DNA from: Shewanella sp. 1CM18E
Lineage (GTDB): Bacteria > Pseudomonadota > Gammaproteobacteria > Enterobacterales > Shewanellaceae
Direction of reading: 5' to 3'
Length of the DNA: 64,000 nucleotides
Assembly (NCBI RefSeq): GCF_023161665.1
Contig: NZ_JALNTW010000001.1
Span: 293,061-357,060, forward strand
In this document: one piece after another, positions 1-9,684 of the stretch
How the letters are laid out: each line of letters begins with the position of its first letter
Position numbering within the stretch: position 1 is the first letter of the stretch
Notes under the pieces: model-generated
The model's input: only the letters and a program-made list of their open reading frames with translations
The model's database searches: none
Told to the model about the DNA's origin: nothing
Translations under genes and position numbers: made by a program

Positions 1-75
1 TTCGAACCCTCGATGGGAGTTAAAGCCCATACTCCCTTAGCAGGGGAGCGCCTTCGGCCACTCGGCCACCTCTCC
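1..75 (-). tRNA. tRNA-Ser (anticodon GCU), 3' end cut by the window edge
   Basis: Read on the minus strand, the sequence begins GGAGAGGTGGCCGAGTGG and has the serine-type D arm, an anticodon stem CTCCC/GGGAG around the loop CTGCTAA (anticodon GCU), a long variable arm and the T-loop sequence GGTTCGAA. It decodes AGC/AGU serine codons. The last 15 or so bases (rest of the T stem, acceptor 3' strand and CCA) lie outside the window. A serine-GCU tRNA downstream of csrA is also the arrangement in E. coli (serV), which supports the call. Confidence 0.95.
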
Positions 76-89
76 GTTTCTTGGCGCAC

Positions 90-117
90 ATATTACTGTC
101 TGCCGAAAATAAGTCAA
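90..117 (-). promoter_or_regulatory. Likely promoter of the tRNA-Ser gene
   Basis: On the minus strand TTGACT (112-117) is followed after 16 bases by TAATAT (90-95) and then a GC-rich discriminator (GTGCGCC), a layout typical of stable-RNA promoters under stringent control. The tRNA starts about 15 bases downstream. This indicates that the tRNA is transcribed independently of csrA. The call rests on motif match only. Confidence 0.6.
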
Positions 118-821
118 ACCCTTTTTAAGAAACCATTCGCGTTTGAACTGTTTTTAAGCATCTTGTTTGTATAACAGTCTAACTTCCCTTTAAAAGTAGG
201 TTTTTTGCCACTTTATTAGCGATATTTTTCGCTGCTAAATGGCAAAACCAATCTCTACCGAACTTTTAAAACATCTGCTCAATCGTTAATTTTGATCTAA
301 AAATTACTTAAGTCGATATTCAAAGCTCATTTTATCTCCACAAGGAGACCAAAAATCACAGTGCAGAGCTGTAAAGCCAGCTAAAAAAGAAGTGTTAACC
401 TAGCACTTTACTCCAAACTAATTGCTATTATGGTTTCAAGACTCAAGCCAAACAGCTTCAATTACCCAGCTCACAAACTATAAGGCATCGATTTCGCCAT
501 ACCTAAATGTGTATTTAAAGCTCTGCAGCTACAGTTATCCCTTACAGCCCTACTCGCTAAATTTATAATCTCATATATAGTCGCGCAGAAAACTATCCTT
601 TAATCTGTCTTTCTTTGTCCTCCCCGAGTTCCCTACAACGTTTCCTATATACCGCTTTCCAACTACCAAGTGCTAAGCCTCAATCGCAACGAAAACCTGA
701 ACGAGTAACTAAGATAAATCTCTTTACGCAAGCTCATCATATAGCAGAGACTTCTGTTTAAGGTTATATCATTGACCAATGCAGTGATTATGCTAGTAAG
801 CATATACAAAATTCAAAAATG
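118..821. other. 704-bp AT-rich region with no recognisable gene
   Basis: Stop codons are dense in all frames and I see no gene. The one structured element is an imperfect hairpin at 203-247: TTTTGCCA pairs with TGGCAAAA, and an inner TTAGCGA pairs with TCGCTGCTAA with a two-base bulge. No T-run follows on either strand, so it is not a standard terminator. Confidence 0.6.
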
Positions 822-847
822 AAAAAGCCAGCTGTAATAGCTGGCTT
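822..847 (-). terminator. Intrinsic terminator of csrA
   Basis: A perfect 9-bp stem (AAGCCAGCT/AGCTGGCTT, 5-base loop) lies about 28 bases downstream of the csrA stop. In the minus direction it is followed by a T-run. Confidence 0.85.
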
Positions 848-875
848 CTAGAATTCTTCATTGATCTTTGCTAGA

Positions 876-1073
876 TCAAAAGTTACCGCCTTCAGATGGC
901 GTACCTGATTTTTCAGATTGAATGCGTTGATAAATCTCTTCACGATGTACAGAGACTTCTTTAGGTGCATTTACACCAATTCTTACTTGGTTACCTTTAA
1001 CGCCTAATACAGTGACCGTTACTTCGTCACCAATCATCAGTGTTTCACCAACACGACGAGTCAATATCAGCAT
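876..1073 (-). CDS. csrA: Carbon storage regulator CsrA
   Basis: 65-residue RNA-binding protein. The dimer binds GGA-containing hairpins near ribosome-binding sites and represses or stabilises mRNAs for glycogen synthesis, motility and biofilm functions. The sequence starts with the family's [15 protein letters not shown] and contains [19 protein letters not shown], including the RNA-contacting arginine near residue 44. Length is normal. The start has a strong Shine-Dalgarno AAGGAGC, 7 bases upstream. It sits between an AT-rich gap and its own terminator, so it is probably monocistronic. Its upstream regulator kinase BarA and the glycogen genes are in the same window. Function is secure from the family. 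Confidence 0.98.
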
Positions 1074-1131
1074 TACTTTGCTCCTTTAGTTCCTAATTCT
1101 GCTTTATACGGCACAATTCCGTTATATTTGT

Positions 1132-1160
1132 ATTATAAGGTCAGCTTAGTACAAATTAAC
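1132..1160 (-). promoter_or_regulatory. Possible csrA promoter
   Basis: A perfect -10 hexamer TATAAT lies on the minus strand at 1132-1137, about 60 bases upstream of the csrA start. The -35 at the right distance (GTTAAT, 1155-1160) is poor. It is proposed on the -10 match alone. Confidence 0.35.
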
Positions 1161-1534
1161 AGTTTTCTATTAGAAAAGCGTCAAATAATTACACCTTTTC
1201 GAGTATTAAATCACAGTTTCTGCACTGAAACCTTTTTAACCAGTTTAAGAAGAACTTTTACCCGATATCATCATTATCAAGCGTTAACATTAAACTAGCA
1301 TGAATTAATACTTTCCCCAAATTTAAGCTTACATATTACAAACTTTAAGCAAACAACTCACTATTTAAGCTGATAAAACAACCAAAGCATTTGCTGATAA
1401 AAATATAGATAAAAGTAATGTTAAGCCCCTATGTAACCTAATTACCTGACTAACGTTATAAACCCTCAATGCTTTGGATAAAACCCGCCAAAATAGCCAA
1501 TATAAGTAGTTTTATTCATCTTGAAACTAAACCA
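1161..1534. other. AT-rich intergenic stretch between alaS and csrA, no gene seen
   Basis: There is no open frame of note and stop codons are frequent in all frames. In Shewanella genomes I recall lysC (aspartokinase) at this position; nothing here reads like aspartokinase, even as a fragment. Confidence 0.6.
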
Positions 1535-1560
1535 TAAAAAAACGCCCAATTAGGGCGCTT
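1535..1560 (-). terminator. Intrinsic terminator of alaS
   Basis: The stem CGCCC/GGGCG has a 5-base loop and is followed on the minus strand by a run of seven T. It lies about 35 bases past the alaS stop. Confidence 0.85.
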
Positions 1561-1594
1561 TTATATCTAGCTATCTCATTCAACAAGCTTCAAA

Positions 1595-4222
1595 TTAAAC
1601 TAGCTTAGCTGTGATCCATGGAAGCACTTGCTCTAGTGCTGCATCAAGATTTTCTGGTTGGCTACCGCCAGCTTGTGCCATATCAGGGCGTCCGCCACCT
1701 TTACCACCAACTTGTTGTGCAATCGATGCTACAAGTTCACCAGCTTTAACTTTACCGGTAAGATCTTTAGTCACACCTACAATTAGGTTAACTTTCTCTT
1801 CGCCAGCAATCGCTAAAACCACAATACCTGATTGTAGTTTTTGCTTTAGTTCATCTTGAAGACCACGTAATGCACTAGCATCAACGCCTTCTAACTTCTT
1901 AATAAGCACTTTAGCGCCGTTAACGTCTACCGCTTCACCGGCAAGATCAGCACTTGTAGCCGCAGCTAACTTATCTTTTAACTGAGATAGCTCTTTTTCA
2001 AGCTGCTTAGTTTTATCAAGTTGTGCTTTTAGCTTAGCAACAACTGAAGCGCTATCGCCCTTCAATAATGCCGCGGCTTCTTCAAGCTCAGCTTGTTGCT
2101 TAGCAACATAAGCCATCGCTGCAGCACCAGTAACCGCTTCAATACGACGAACACCAGCAGCAATACCGCCTTCTGAAGTGATCTTGAATAAACCAATATC
2201 ACCAGTGCGACCTACGTGTGTACCACCACATAGTTCGATTGAGAAATCGCCCATTGTGACAACACGTACTTCAGCATCGTACTTTTCGCCAAATAGTGCC
2301 ATTGCACCTTTTTCTTTAGCGGTTTCAATGTCCATCACTTCAGCTGTTAGCTCGTGGTTACGACGAATTTGCGTGTTTACTAACTCTTCAACTTCTTTTA
2401 GCTCTGACGCTTTTACGCCTTCAAAGTGAGAGAAGTCAAAACGTAAGCGTTCTGGATCAACCAATGAACCTTTCTGGCTCACGTGCGTACCAAGTACTTG
2501 GCGTAAAGCTGCGTGTAAAAGGTGAGTCACTGAGTGATTCAATTCAGTTCTATGACGAAGCTTCTTATCAACATTAGCCGTCAATACTTGACCAACCTTA
2601 ATAGAACCAGCAGCAACACGGCCGATATGACCAATTGCTTGAGCATACTTTTGCGTATCAGTTACAGCGAATTCAATGCCATCGGCAATCAACACACCTT
2701 TGTCACCACACTGACCACCTGACTCGCCATAAAATGGTGTGTTATCAAGTACGATAACAACATCATCGCCAGCAATTGTGCTATCGACTGATTCACCGGC
2801 TTTAAAGATTGCAGTTACAGTGGCTTGATTATTTAGCTCAGTGTAACCAGTGAAGCAGCTTTGCTCTTCAATCTTTAAACCTTCGTTGTAATCAGTATCA
2901 AACTGACCAGCTGCTTGAGCACGACTGCGCTGCTCAGCCATTGCCGCTTCAAAACCAACTTCGTCCACTGTGATTTCACGCTCACGACATACGTCAGCTG
3001 TTAAATCTACAGGGAAACCATATGTGTCATAAAGCTTAAATGCAGTTTCGCCATCTAACACATTCGTTGTTAGCTCGTTAAGGGCTGCATCTAAAATACC
3101 TAGACCACGTTCAAGTGTACGAGCAAATTGCTCTTCTTCCGCTTTTAGTGACTTCTCAACAATAGCTTGTGTTTCTTGCAGACCTTTTGCCGCATCAGCG
3201 CCCATCACTTCGATTAGTGTTGGTACTAACTTGTAGAAGAAGCTTTCAGTTGCGCCTAACTTGTTACCATGGCGCACTGCACGACGGATAATACGACGAA
3301 GCACATAACCACGGCCTTCATTTGACGGCATAACACCATCTGCAATTAAGAATGCACATGAACGAATGTGGTCAGCAATCACGCGTAATGATTTGTTTTC
3401 AAGATCAGTTACACCAAGAATAGCCGCAGCTTTCTTGATCAATGCTTGGAAAATATCAATTTCATAGTTTGAGTGTACGCCCTGCATAATCGCAGCGATA
3501 CGCTCAATACCCATACCGGTATCAACTGATGGCTTAGGTAGTGGCTTCATTTCACCGTCAGCTTGACGGTTATACTGCATAAATACGATGTTCCAGATCT
3601 CGATGAAACGGTCACCATCTTCTTCAGGAGTACCTGGACGGCCACCCCAGATATGATCGCCATGATCATAGAAAATTTCAGAACATGGACCACATGGACC
3701 AGTGTCACCCATCTGCCAGAAGTTATCAGATGCGTAAGCCGCGCCTTTATTGTCGCCAATACGGATAATATTTTCAGCAGCTACGCCGATTTTCTTATTC
3801 CAAATTTCAAATGCTTCATCATCAGTTTCATAGATGGTGACACATAGACGCTCTGTTGGAAGCTTTAACTCTTCAGTTAAGAAGGTCCATGCAAATTTAA
3901 TCGCATCTTCTTTAAAGTAATCACCAAAGCTAAAGTTACCTAACATTTCAAAGAATGTATGGTGACGAGCAGTGTAACCAACGTTATCTAAATCGTTATG
4001 TTTACCACCAGCACGTACACAGCGCTGTGAAGAAGTCGCGCGCGAGTAGCTACGCTTATCGGCACCCAAAAACACGTCTTTAAACTGGTTCATACCCGCA
4101 TTAGTAAATAGTAGTGTTGGATCGTTCGCTGGAACGAGAGAGCTACTATCTACGACCTGGTGACCATTAGTGCGGAAATATTCCAAAAAAGCACTTCGCA
4201 GTGCTGCAGTGGTTTGATACAT
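1595..4222 (-). CDS. alaS: Alanyl-tRNA synthetase AlaRS
   Basis: Charges tRNA-Ala with alanine and edits mischarged serine and glycine. The class II catalytic core is N-terminal ([18 protein letters not shown], within the first 100 residues). The editing domain has the zinc-ligand pattern [11 protein letters not shown] and later [13 protein letters not shown], and the C-terminal DHHA1/C-Ala region ends the protein. Starting at 4222 ([12 protein letters not shown]) gives 875 residues, the family length; a Shine-Dalgarno AGGACGG sits 6 bases before that ATG. A codon nine residues upstream keeps the frame open but has no such site. It has its own terminator downstream. A recX gene, expected between recA and alaS, is absent. 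Confidence 0.98.
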   Translation of the reverse strand: MYQTTAALRSAFLEYFRTNGHQVVDSSSLVPANDPTLLFTNAGMNQFKDVFLGADKRSYSRATSSQRCVRAGGKHNDLDNVGYTARHHTFFEMLGNFSFGDYFKEDAIKFAWTFLTEELKLPTERLCVTIYETDDEAFEIWNKKIGVAAENIIRIGDNKGAAYASDNFWQMGDTGPCGPCSEIFYDHGDHIWGGRPGTPEEDGDRFIEIWNIVFMQYNRQADGEMKPLPKPSVDTGMGIERIAAIMQGVHSNYEIDIFQALIKKAAAILGVTDLENKSLRVIADHIRSCAFLIADGVMPSNEGRGYVLRRIIRRAVRHGNKLGATESFFYKLVPTLIEVMGADAAKGLQETQAIVEKSLKAEEEQFARTLERGLGILDAALNELTTNVLDGETAFKLYDTYGFPVDLTADVCREREITVDEVGFEAAMAEQRSRAQAAGQFDTDYNEGLKIEEQSCFTGYTELNNQATVTAIFKAGESVDSTIAGDDVVIVLDNTPFYGESGGQCGDKGVLIADGIEFAVTDTQKYAQAIGHIGRVAAGSIKVGQVLTANVDKKLRHRTELNHSVTHLLHAALRQVLGTHVSQKGSLVDPERLRFDFSHFEGVKASELKEVEELVNTQIRRNHELTAEVMDIETAKEKGAMALFGEKYDAEVRVVTMGDFSIELCGGTHVGRTGDIGLFKITSEGGIAAGVRRIEAVTGAAAMAYVAKQQAELEEAAALLKGDSASVVAKLKAQLDKTKQLEKELSQLKDKLAAATSADLAGEAVDVNGAKVLIKKLEGVDASALRGLQDELKQKLQSGIVVLAIAGEEKVNLIVGVTKDLTGKVKAGELVASIAQQVGGKGGGRPDMAQAGGSQPENLDAALEQVLPWITAKLV

Positions 4223-4393
4223 GAAACCGTCCTGAATTAGGTTGTGCAAATAAGCCTAAAGGGCTAACTGTTAAATTTTTATGGATAGCATTATAAGCAG
4301 AGTCATGTCTAACAACCAGCCCTGTTGATACAAAACTGTGTGTCTACTAAGAAATTAAACTATGGCTAAAGCAATATTTGTAGCGATTCAATG

Positions 4394-4483
4394 CTAGTTA
4401 GCTTTATTGAAGCTGAATTTACGGTCTTCGATATCAAAGTGGAAGTAATACCATTCATCGTTTGAAGCGGGTAATTTAGAACT
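4394..4483 (-). pseudogene. Possible 3' remnant of a lost gene
   Basis: A 29-codon open stretch lies between in-frame stops and has no start codon. Its composition looks protein-like: it contains NDEWYYFHFDIEDRKFSF, rich in aromatic and charged residues. It lies in the recA-alaS gap, downstream of the recA terminator and in the same direction. It could be the tail of a decayed gene, perhaps joined by a frameshift to an open frame just upstream. It does not resemble RecX as I know that family. It may equally be chance in a short AT-rich gap. Confidence 0.25.
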
Positions 4484-4505
4484 CTAACGAATACTCTAGG
4501 GCTGA

Positions 4506-4545
4506 AAACAAAAAATCGCGAAGCAGCAAAGCTGCATCGCGATTT
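4506..4545 (-). terminator. Intrinsic terminator of recA
   Basis: A long stem (AAATCGCGA then GCAGC, one A-A mismatch, loop AAA) ends on the minus strand in a T-rich tail. It is placed about 40 bases beyond the recA stop, so recA is probably transcribed alone. Confidence 0.9.
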
Positions 4546-4584
4546 ATTTAACTCAAGTCCGTTTTGCTTTGACTTCGGCTCTAC

Positions 4585-5652
4585 TTAGAATACTTCACCA
4601 GTTTCTAGGTCGATATTATCACCAGCTGTATCAGCCGAATCTGCAGCAACTTTCTCGCCATTACCTAAAAGCATAGCGCGTAAGGTTGTTTCAATTTCAT
4701 CTGAAATTGCTGGGTTCTCGATTAAGTACTTACCTGCATTAGCACGGCCTTGACCAATCTTGTCGCCTTTATAGCTGTACCATGCACCTGACTTTTCAAT
4801 CAGCTTGTGCAATACACCTAGGTCAACTAATTCACCAGTACTGTTAATCCCTTGACCGTAAAGAATTTGGAATTCAGCTTGTTTAAATGGCGCCGCAATT
4901 TTGTTTTTAACGACTTTAACGCGAGTTTCGTTACCAATCACTTCTTCTCTATCTTTAATCGCACCTGTACGACGGATATCTAGACGAACTGAAGCGTAGA
5001 ACTTAAGGGCGTTACCACCAGTAGTCGTTTCAGGGTTACCAAACATTACACCAATCTTCATACGGATTTGGTTAATGAAAATAAGCAGTGTATTTGATTG
5101 CTTAAGGTTACCTGCAAGCTTACGCATTGCTTGGCTCATCATACGAGCAGCAAGACCCATGTGAGAGTCACCAATTTCGCCTTCGATTTCAGCTTTAGGG
5201 GTTAACGCCGCTACTGAGTCGACAATGATTACGTCAACCGCGCCACTGCGAGTTAGTGCATCACAGATCTCAAGCGCTTGCTCACCCGTGTCTGGCTGTG
5301 AACAAAGTAGGTTATCAATATCTACACCAAGCTTTTTAGCGTAAATAGGGTCAAGAGCGTGCTCAGCGTCGATAAAAGCACAAGTTTTACCTTGCTTTTG
5401 CGCTGCAGCAATTACTTCTAATGTCAGTGTCGTTTTACCAGAAGATTCAGGCCCGTAGATCTCAACGATACGACCCATTGGTAAACCACCAGCACCCAAG
5501 GCAACATCCAAAGCAAGTGAACCTGTAGAAATAGTTTCTACGTCCATTGAACGGTCTTCGCCTAACTTCATGATTGAGCCTTTACCAAACTGCTTCTCAA
5601 TCTGACCTAAAACAGCGTTCAGTGCTTTCTCTTTATTTGGATCTGTCTTCAT
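4585..5652 (-). CDS. recA: Recombinase RecA
   Basis: DNA strand-exchange ATPase and co-protease for LexA in the SOS response. It has Walker [10 protein letters not shown], Walker [11 protein letters not shown], the L1/L2 DNA-binding loops and the [22 protein letters not shown] segment. Starting at 5652 ([26 protein letters not shown]) gives 355 residues; GAGG lies about 10 bases upstream. The frame stays open 23 codons further, but that part is unlike RecA and would run into the promoter region. A consensus-like promoter and a LexA box precede it, and a strong terminator follows. The usual partner recX is missing downstream. Confidence 0.99.
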   Translation of the reverse strand: MKTDPNKEKALNAVLGQIEKQFGKGSIMKLGEDRSMDVETISTGSLALDVALGAGGLPMGRIVEIYGPESSGKTTLTLEVIAAAQKQGKTCAFIDAEHALDPIYAKKLGVDIDNLLCSQPDTGEQALEICDALTRSGAVDVIIVDSVAALTPKAEIEGEIGDSHMGLAARMMSQAMRKLAGNLKQSNTLLIFINQIRMKIGVMFGNPETTTGGNALKFYASVRLDIRRTGAIKDREEVIGNETRVKVVKNKIAAPFKQAEFQILYGQGINSTGELVDLGVLHKLIEKSGAWYSYKGDKIGQGRANAGKYLIENPAISDEIETTLRAMLLGNGEKVAADSADTAGDNIDLETGEVF

Positions 5653-5752
5653 TCCGGATATCCTCTGGACCGCAGTGCTACGTATGATTGGCACTGAATT
5701 ATCATTTAGGTGATGACTCAATTAGCCTTGGCTAGAGCCTCAATATGAAACT

Positions 5753-5780
5753 AGTATACTGTACAATCATACAGTATCAA
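5753..5780 (-). promoter_or_regulatory. recA promoter with LexA (SOS) operator
   Basis: On the minus strand TTGATA (5775-5780), a 16-base spacer and TATACT (5753-5758) form the promoter. A near-perfect SOS box, TACTGTACAATCATACAGTA (5757-5776), fills the spacer and touches both hexamers. This is the same layout as the E. coli recA promoter, where LexA blocks RNA polymerase. Damage-inducible control of recA follows directly. Confidence 0.93.
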
Positions 5781-5972
5781 GTACTGTGTAAAAATATTTT
5801 ACAAAACACATAAAATCAAATACTTAAACTCACATTATAATTTTAACCAGTAATTTATTCAGTAAACACTGTAAGAATTACGCCTAAAATGACCAAAATA
5901 TTGGTAAGATTAGCGCCAATATTGTTTAAGGCGCTACTAGACGCCGCAGTAAATGACAGGCAAAACAAATCG

Positions 5973-8552
5973 ATGACAGCTATTGATCCGCAAGGCTTAG
6001 AAAAACACACCCCAATGATGCGTCAGTATCTCACCCTAAAAGCTCAGCATCCTGACATGTTGCTCTTTTATCGTATGGGCGATTTCTATGAACTCTTTTA
6101 TGAAGATGCTAAACGCGCTTCAGAGCTACTTGGGATCTCATTAACTGCGCGGGGCAAAAGTGGTGGCGACCCTATTCCTATGGCAGGCTTGCCTTACCAT
6201 GCAGTTGAGGGCTACTTAGCTAAACTAGTGCAATTGCGAGTATCTGTCGCTATCTGTGAACAAGTGGGTGACCCTGCCACATCAAAAGGCCCTGTTGAGC
6301 GCAAAGTCGTACGTATTGTGACTCCAGGAACACTGACCGATGAAGCCCTGCTGCAAGAGCGCCAAGACAATCTGCTTGCAGCACTTTATCAAGGCAAAAC
6401 CGGCTACGGTTACGCCACACTGGATGTCGCATCAGGGCGATTTGTGATCACTGAGCTTGCCAATACCGAAGCATTAGAAGCTGAATTACAGCGTACAAAC
6501 CCAGCGGAACTACTTTATAGCGAAGACTTTTCGCAGATGAGTCTGATTGCAGGAATGAACGGTACACGCCGCCGTCCTGAATGGGAGTTTGACTACGATA
6601 CCTGTCATCGTTTACTACTCAATCAATTTGGCACCAAAGACTTAAAAGGCTTTGGCATCGAAGATGCAAGACTGTCACTGCAAGCCGCCGGCTGTTTGAT
6701 GCAGTATGTAAAAGATACTCAACGCACAGCCTTGCCGCATATCAACTCGATTGTGCGCTTTAATCAGTCCGATAGTATCGTGTTAGATGCTGCCACCCGC
6801 CGCAATCTTGAACTAACAGTAAACTTGCAAGGCGGCCGCGAAAACACTTTGGCATCAGTGCTTGATAATACAGTGACACCAATGGGAAGTCGTATGCTTC
6901 AGCGCTGGTTACATCAGCCACTGCGTGATCATGACATAATTAGAGCGCGACAAGCATCGATTGCAGAATTATTAGAGTCTGGTGACTTTGAAACATTATC
7001 TGACGATCTAAAAGCACTAGGCGATATAGAACGTATTACTGCACGTATCGCACTGCGTAATGCTCGTCCTCGCGACTTTGCTCGTTTGCGTCAAGCCTTA
7101 GCTTTACTTCCGCAGTTACAGCAAACACTCATCCAAGCAAATGCTGAGCACCTCAAATATTTGTCACAGGTGATTGGTGAGTTTCCAGAAGAACTTGATC
7201 TATTAACGCGTGCAGTTGTTGATAACCCGCCTATGCTTATTCGCGATGGCGGCGTTATTCAAGAAGGTTATAATGCAGAGTTAGACGAATGGCGCAGACT
7301 CAGTGAAGGCGCTACTGATTACTTGCATGAGCTCGAAGCCCGCGAGAAAGATCAAACTGGTATTTCAACCCTTAAAGTTGGCTACAACCGAGTACATGGC
7401 TACTACATTGAAGTTAGCCGCCGTGAATCTGATCTCGTGCCATTAAGCTACCAGCGCAGACAAACACTCAAAAACACTGAACGTTACATCATCCCTGAGC
7501 TAAAAGAACACGAAGAAAAAGTGCTTTCTAGTCAAGGCAAAGCGCTAGCGCTTGAAAAGCAATTGTGGGAACAGCTATTTGACTTAATCTTACCAAAACT
7601 GCATGAACTACAAGACTTCGCTAAAGCAGCTGCAGAGCTTGATGTACTTTGTAACTTTGCAGAGCGTGCTGAAAGCTTAAACTACCACTGCCCAGAGTTA
7701 TCGCTAACACCTGGGATCCAGATTGAAGCGGGTCGCCACCCTGTTGTTGAGCAAGTTAGCCAAAGTCCGTTTATTGCGAATCCAGTAACCCTGAACAATC
7801 AGCGTAAAATGTTAGTGGTGACAGGCCCTAACATGGGTGGTAAATCTACCTATATGCGCCAAGTCGCTCTTATTACATTAATGGCGCATATTGGTTGTTA
7901 TGTACCAGCAGAGCACGCTGTAATTGGCCCTGTTGATAGAGTATTTACCCGTATTGGCGCATCAGATGACTTAGCATCAGGTCGCTCTACCTTCATGGTA
8001 GAAATGACTGAAACGGCGAATATCTTACATAACGCAACGCCTAACAGCCTAGTATTAATGGATGAGATTGGCCGCGGCACATCTACTTATGACGGCCTTT
8101 CACTTGCTTGGTCTGCAGCAGAGTATTTAGCCAAACACTTGCAAGCGATGACTCTATTTGCCACCCACTATTTTGAGCTAACTCAACTGCCTGAACTATT
8201 GTCGAATGTAGAAAATGTGCATTTAGATGCGGTAGAGCACGGCGACAGCATTGTGTTTATGCATGCAGTACAAGAAGGCGCTGCCAGCAGGAGTTACGGT
8301 CTACAGGTTGCAGCACTTGCTGGTGTACCTAACTGTGTGATTAATGCCGCCAAGCATAAACTGCAACAGCTAGAAAGTCGCGAGCATAACTCCGAGCAAT
8401 CAGGTGATAAAGCGCCGCAACAGCAAGCAATGAGTTTTGCAACGCCAGCTCCATCGCCAGCGCTAGAGGCATTAAGTAAACTCAATCCAGATGAATTAAC
8501 ACCAAAGCAAGCACTGGATTATTTGTACAATCTTAAAAAATTAGCTAAATAG
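5973..8552 (+). CDS. mutS: DNA mismatch repair protein MutS
   Basis: Recognises mismatches and small loops and hands over to MutL. The N-terminal mismatch-binding domain has the [11 protein letters not shown] (Phe-X-Glu) motif. Connector, lever and clamp domains follow, and the C-terminal ATPase has Walker [10 protein letters not shown] beginning near residue 618, then [12 protein letters not shown]. Starting at 5973 ([20 protein letters not shown]) gives 859 residues and puts Walker A within a few residues of its E. coli position. An upstream ATG at 5889 would add 28 atypical residues; both starts have weak ribosome-binding sites. The gene diverges from recA and converges on rpoS, the mutS-rpoS adjacency usual in gammaproteobacteria. 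Confidence 0.97.
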   Translation: MTAIDPQGLEKHTPMMRQYLTLKAQHPDMLLFYRMGDFYELFYEDAKRASELLGISLTARGKSGGDPIPMAGLPYHAVEGYLAKLVQLRVSVAICEQVGDPATSKGPVERKVVRIVTPGTLTDEALLQERQDNLLAALYQGKTGYGYATLDVASGRFVITELANTEALEAELQRTNPAELLYSEDFSQMSLIAGMNGTRRRPEWEFDYDTCHRLLLNQFGTKDLKGFGIEDARLSLQAAGCLMQYVKDTQRTALPHINSIVRFNQSDSIVLDAATRRNLELTVNLQGGRENTLASVLDNTVTPMGSRMLQRWLHQPLRDHDIIRARQASIAELLESGDFETLSDDLKALGDIERITARIALRNARPRDFARLRQALALLPQLQQTLIQANAEHLKYLSQVIGEFPEELDLLTRAVVDNPPMLIRDGGVIQEGYNAELDEWRRLSEGATDYLHELEAREKDQTGISTLKVGYNRVHGYYIEVSRRESDLVPLSYQRRQTLKNTERYIIPELKEHEEKVLSSQGKALALEKQLWEQLFDLILPKLHELQDFAKAAAELDVLCNFAERAESLNYHCPELSLTPGIQIEAGRHPVVEQVSQSPFIANPVTLNNQRKMLVVTGPNMGGKSTYMRQVALITLMAHIGCYVPAEHAVIGPVDRVFTRIGASDDLASGRSTFMVEMTETANILHNATPNSLVLMDEIGRGTSTYDGLSLAWSAAEYLAKHLQAMTLFATHYFELTQLPELLSNVENVHLDAVEHGDSIVFMHAVQEGAASRSYGLQVAALAGVPNCVINAAKHKLQQLESREHNSEQSGDKAPQQQAMSFATPAPSPALEALSKLNPDELTPKQALDYLYNLKKLAK

Positions 8553-8560
8553 CAAACATA

Positions 8561-8595
8561 AAAAAGCGCAGTTGCAATCAACTGCGCTTTTTCTT
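8561..8595. terminator. Bidirectional terminator between mutS and rpoS
   Basis: A perfect 13-bp stem (AAAAAGCGCAGTT and its complement, 6-base loop) with T-runs on both sides serves the two convergent genes. Confidence 0.9.
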
Positions 8596-8635
8596 TTGTT
8601 CACTCTTTAACTTTTAAGATGTCTTTTACTAAAAG

Positions 8636-9595
8636 TTACGCTTTAAAAATAGCTTCTACTGACAGCCCTTGAGCGCCAAGCAAATCTTTAAGACGTTTCA
8701 ATGCCTCAACTTGGATTTGACGAACACGCTCACGTGTCAAACCAATCTCTTTACCGACATTTTCTAGTGTAGACGGTTCATAACCTAACAAACCAAATCG
8801 GCGCGCTAACACTTCACGTTGCTTGGTATTAAGTTCATCGAGCCATTTTACCACTGACTTAGACATATCTTCGTCTTGCACTTTATAGTCTGGGCCAACA
8901 TTGTCATCATCTGCCAGCACATCTAACAGTGCTTTATCACTTTCACCGCCAAGCGGAGTATCAACAGAGGTAATTCTTTCATTAAGTTTAAGCATGCGGC
9001 TAACATCTGCGCTTGGTAAATCTAATTGATCTGCAATCTCTTCCGCTGTCGGTTCATGATCTAACTTATGTGCCAACTCTCTTGCGGTGCGCAAATAGAC
9101 GTTAAGCTCTTTAACCACATGGATAGGTAAACGGATGGTACGTGTTTGATTCATGATTGCGCGTTCGATTGTCTGTCTAATCCACCAAGTAGCGTAGGTA
9201 GAAAATCGAAAGCCTCTTTCAGGATCAAACTTTTCAACGGCTCGGATTAGGCCCAAGTTGCCTTCTTCGATAAGATCAAGTAGCGCTAAGCCACGATTAT
9301 TATATCGACGTGCAATTTTGACAACGAGTCTTAGGTTGCTTTCAATCATGCGATTACGTGACTTTTCACAGCCCTTAAGGGATTTACGTGAAAAATACAC
9401 TTCTTCCTCAGCACTGAGGAGTGGGGAAAAGCCAATTTCACCAAGATACAGCTGAGTGGCATCGAGGTTCTTCTGCAAGTCATCTTGGACTTGTTGCTCT
9501 AATTCAGCTTCTTTAACGTTTAGGTTATTAGTCGGCTCGTTAAACGAGTTATTCTTTGCTTGCTCTGCTACAGCAGCGTTTGTAGGTCTGCCCAT
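8636..9595 (-). CDS. rpoS: Stationary-phase sigma factor RpoS
   Basis: Directs RNA polymerase to general-stress and stationary-phase promoters. Sigma region 1.2 is around residues 48-80, region 2 has the core-binding and -10 recognition segment ([31 protein letters not shown]), then regions 3 and 4 with the -35 helix-turn-helix ([20 protein letters not shown]). The 319 residues, between a good Shine-Dalgarno (GGGAGAG, 8 bases) and the shared terminator, are typical. nlpD lies immediately upstream in the same direction; in E. coli the main rpoS promoter is inside nlpD, which is likely here too. Confidence 0.98.
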   Translation of the reverse strand: MGRPTNAAVAEQAKNNSFNEPTNNLNVKEAELEQQVQDDLQKNLDATQLYLGEIGFSPLLSAEEEVYFSRKSLKGCEKSRNRMIESNLRLVVKIARRYNNRGLALLDLIEEGNLGLIRAVEKFDPERGFRFSTYATWWIRQTIERAIMNQTRTIRLPIHVVKELNVYLRTARELAHKLDHEPTAEEIADQLDLPSADVSRMLKLNERITSVDTPLGGESDKALLDVLADDDNVGPDYKVQDEDMSKSVVKWLDELNTKQREVLARRFGLLGYEPSTLENVGKEIGLTRERVRQIQVEALKRLKDLLGAQGLSVEAIFKA

Positions 9596-9684
9596 AATAT
9601 CTCTCCCGAATTTTCATTTAATTACTGCACTTCACTATCCTCCGATTTGCCAAATTTGGCGGCCTAAAAACTATTTTTTAGGCA
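9596..9684. repeat. Two inverted repeats at the nlpD-rpoS junction
   Basis: GCCAAATTTGGC (9649-9660) is a perfect 12-bp palindrome. Directly beside it, GCCTAAAAA and TTTTTAGGC (9662-9670 and 9675-9683) form a 9-bp hairpin spanning the nlpD stop. Both would be in the rpoS leader if transcription comes from within nlpD. They may affect rpoS mRNA stability or partial termination. Confidence 0.5.

Noticed and set aside
1074..1594. Search for a decayed lysC between csrA and alaS
   Set aside because: No fragment reads like aspartokinase in any frame; the region is AT-rich with dense stops.
3563..3847. 94-codon open frame antisense to alaS
   Set aside because: It lies wholly inside the strongly conserved alaS gene on the other strand, lacks a ribosome-binding site and has no protein-like features.
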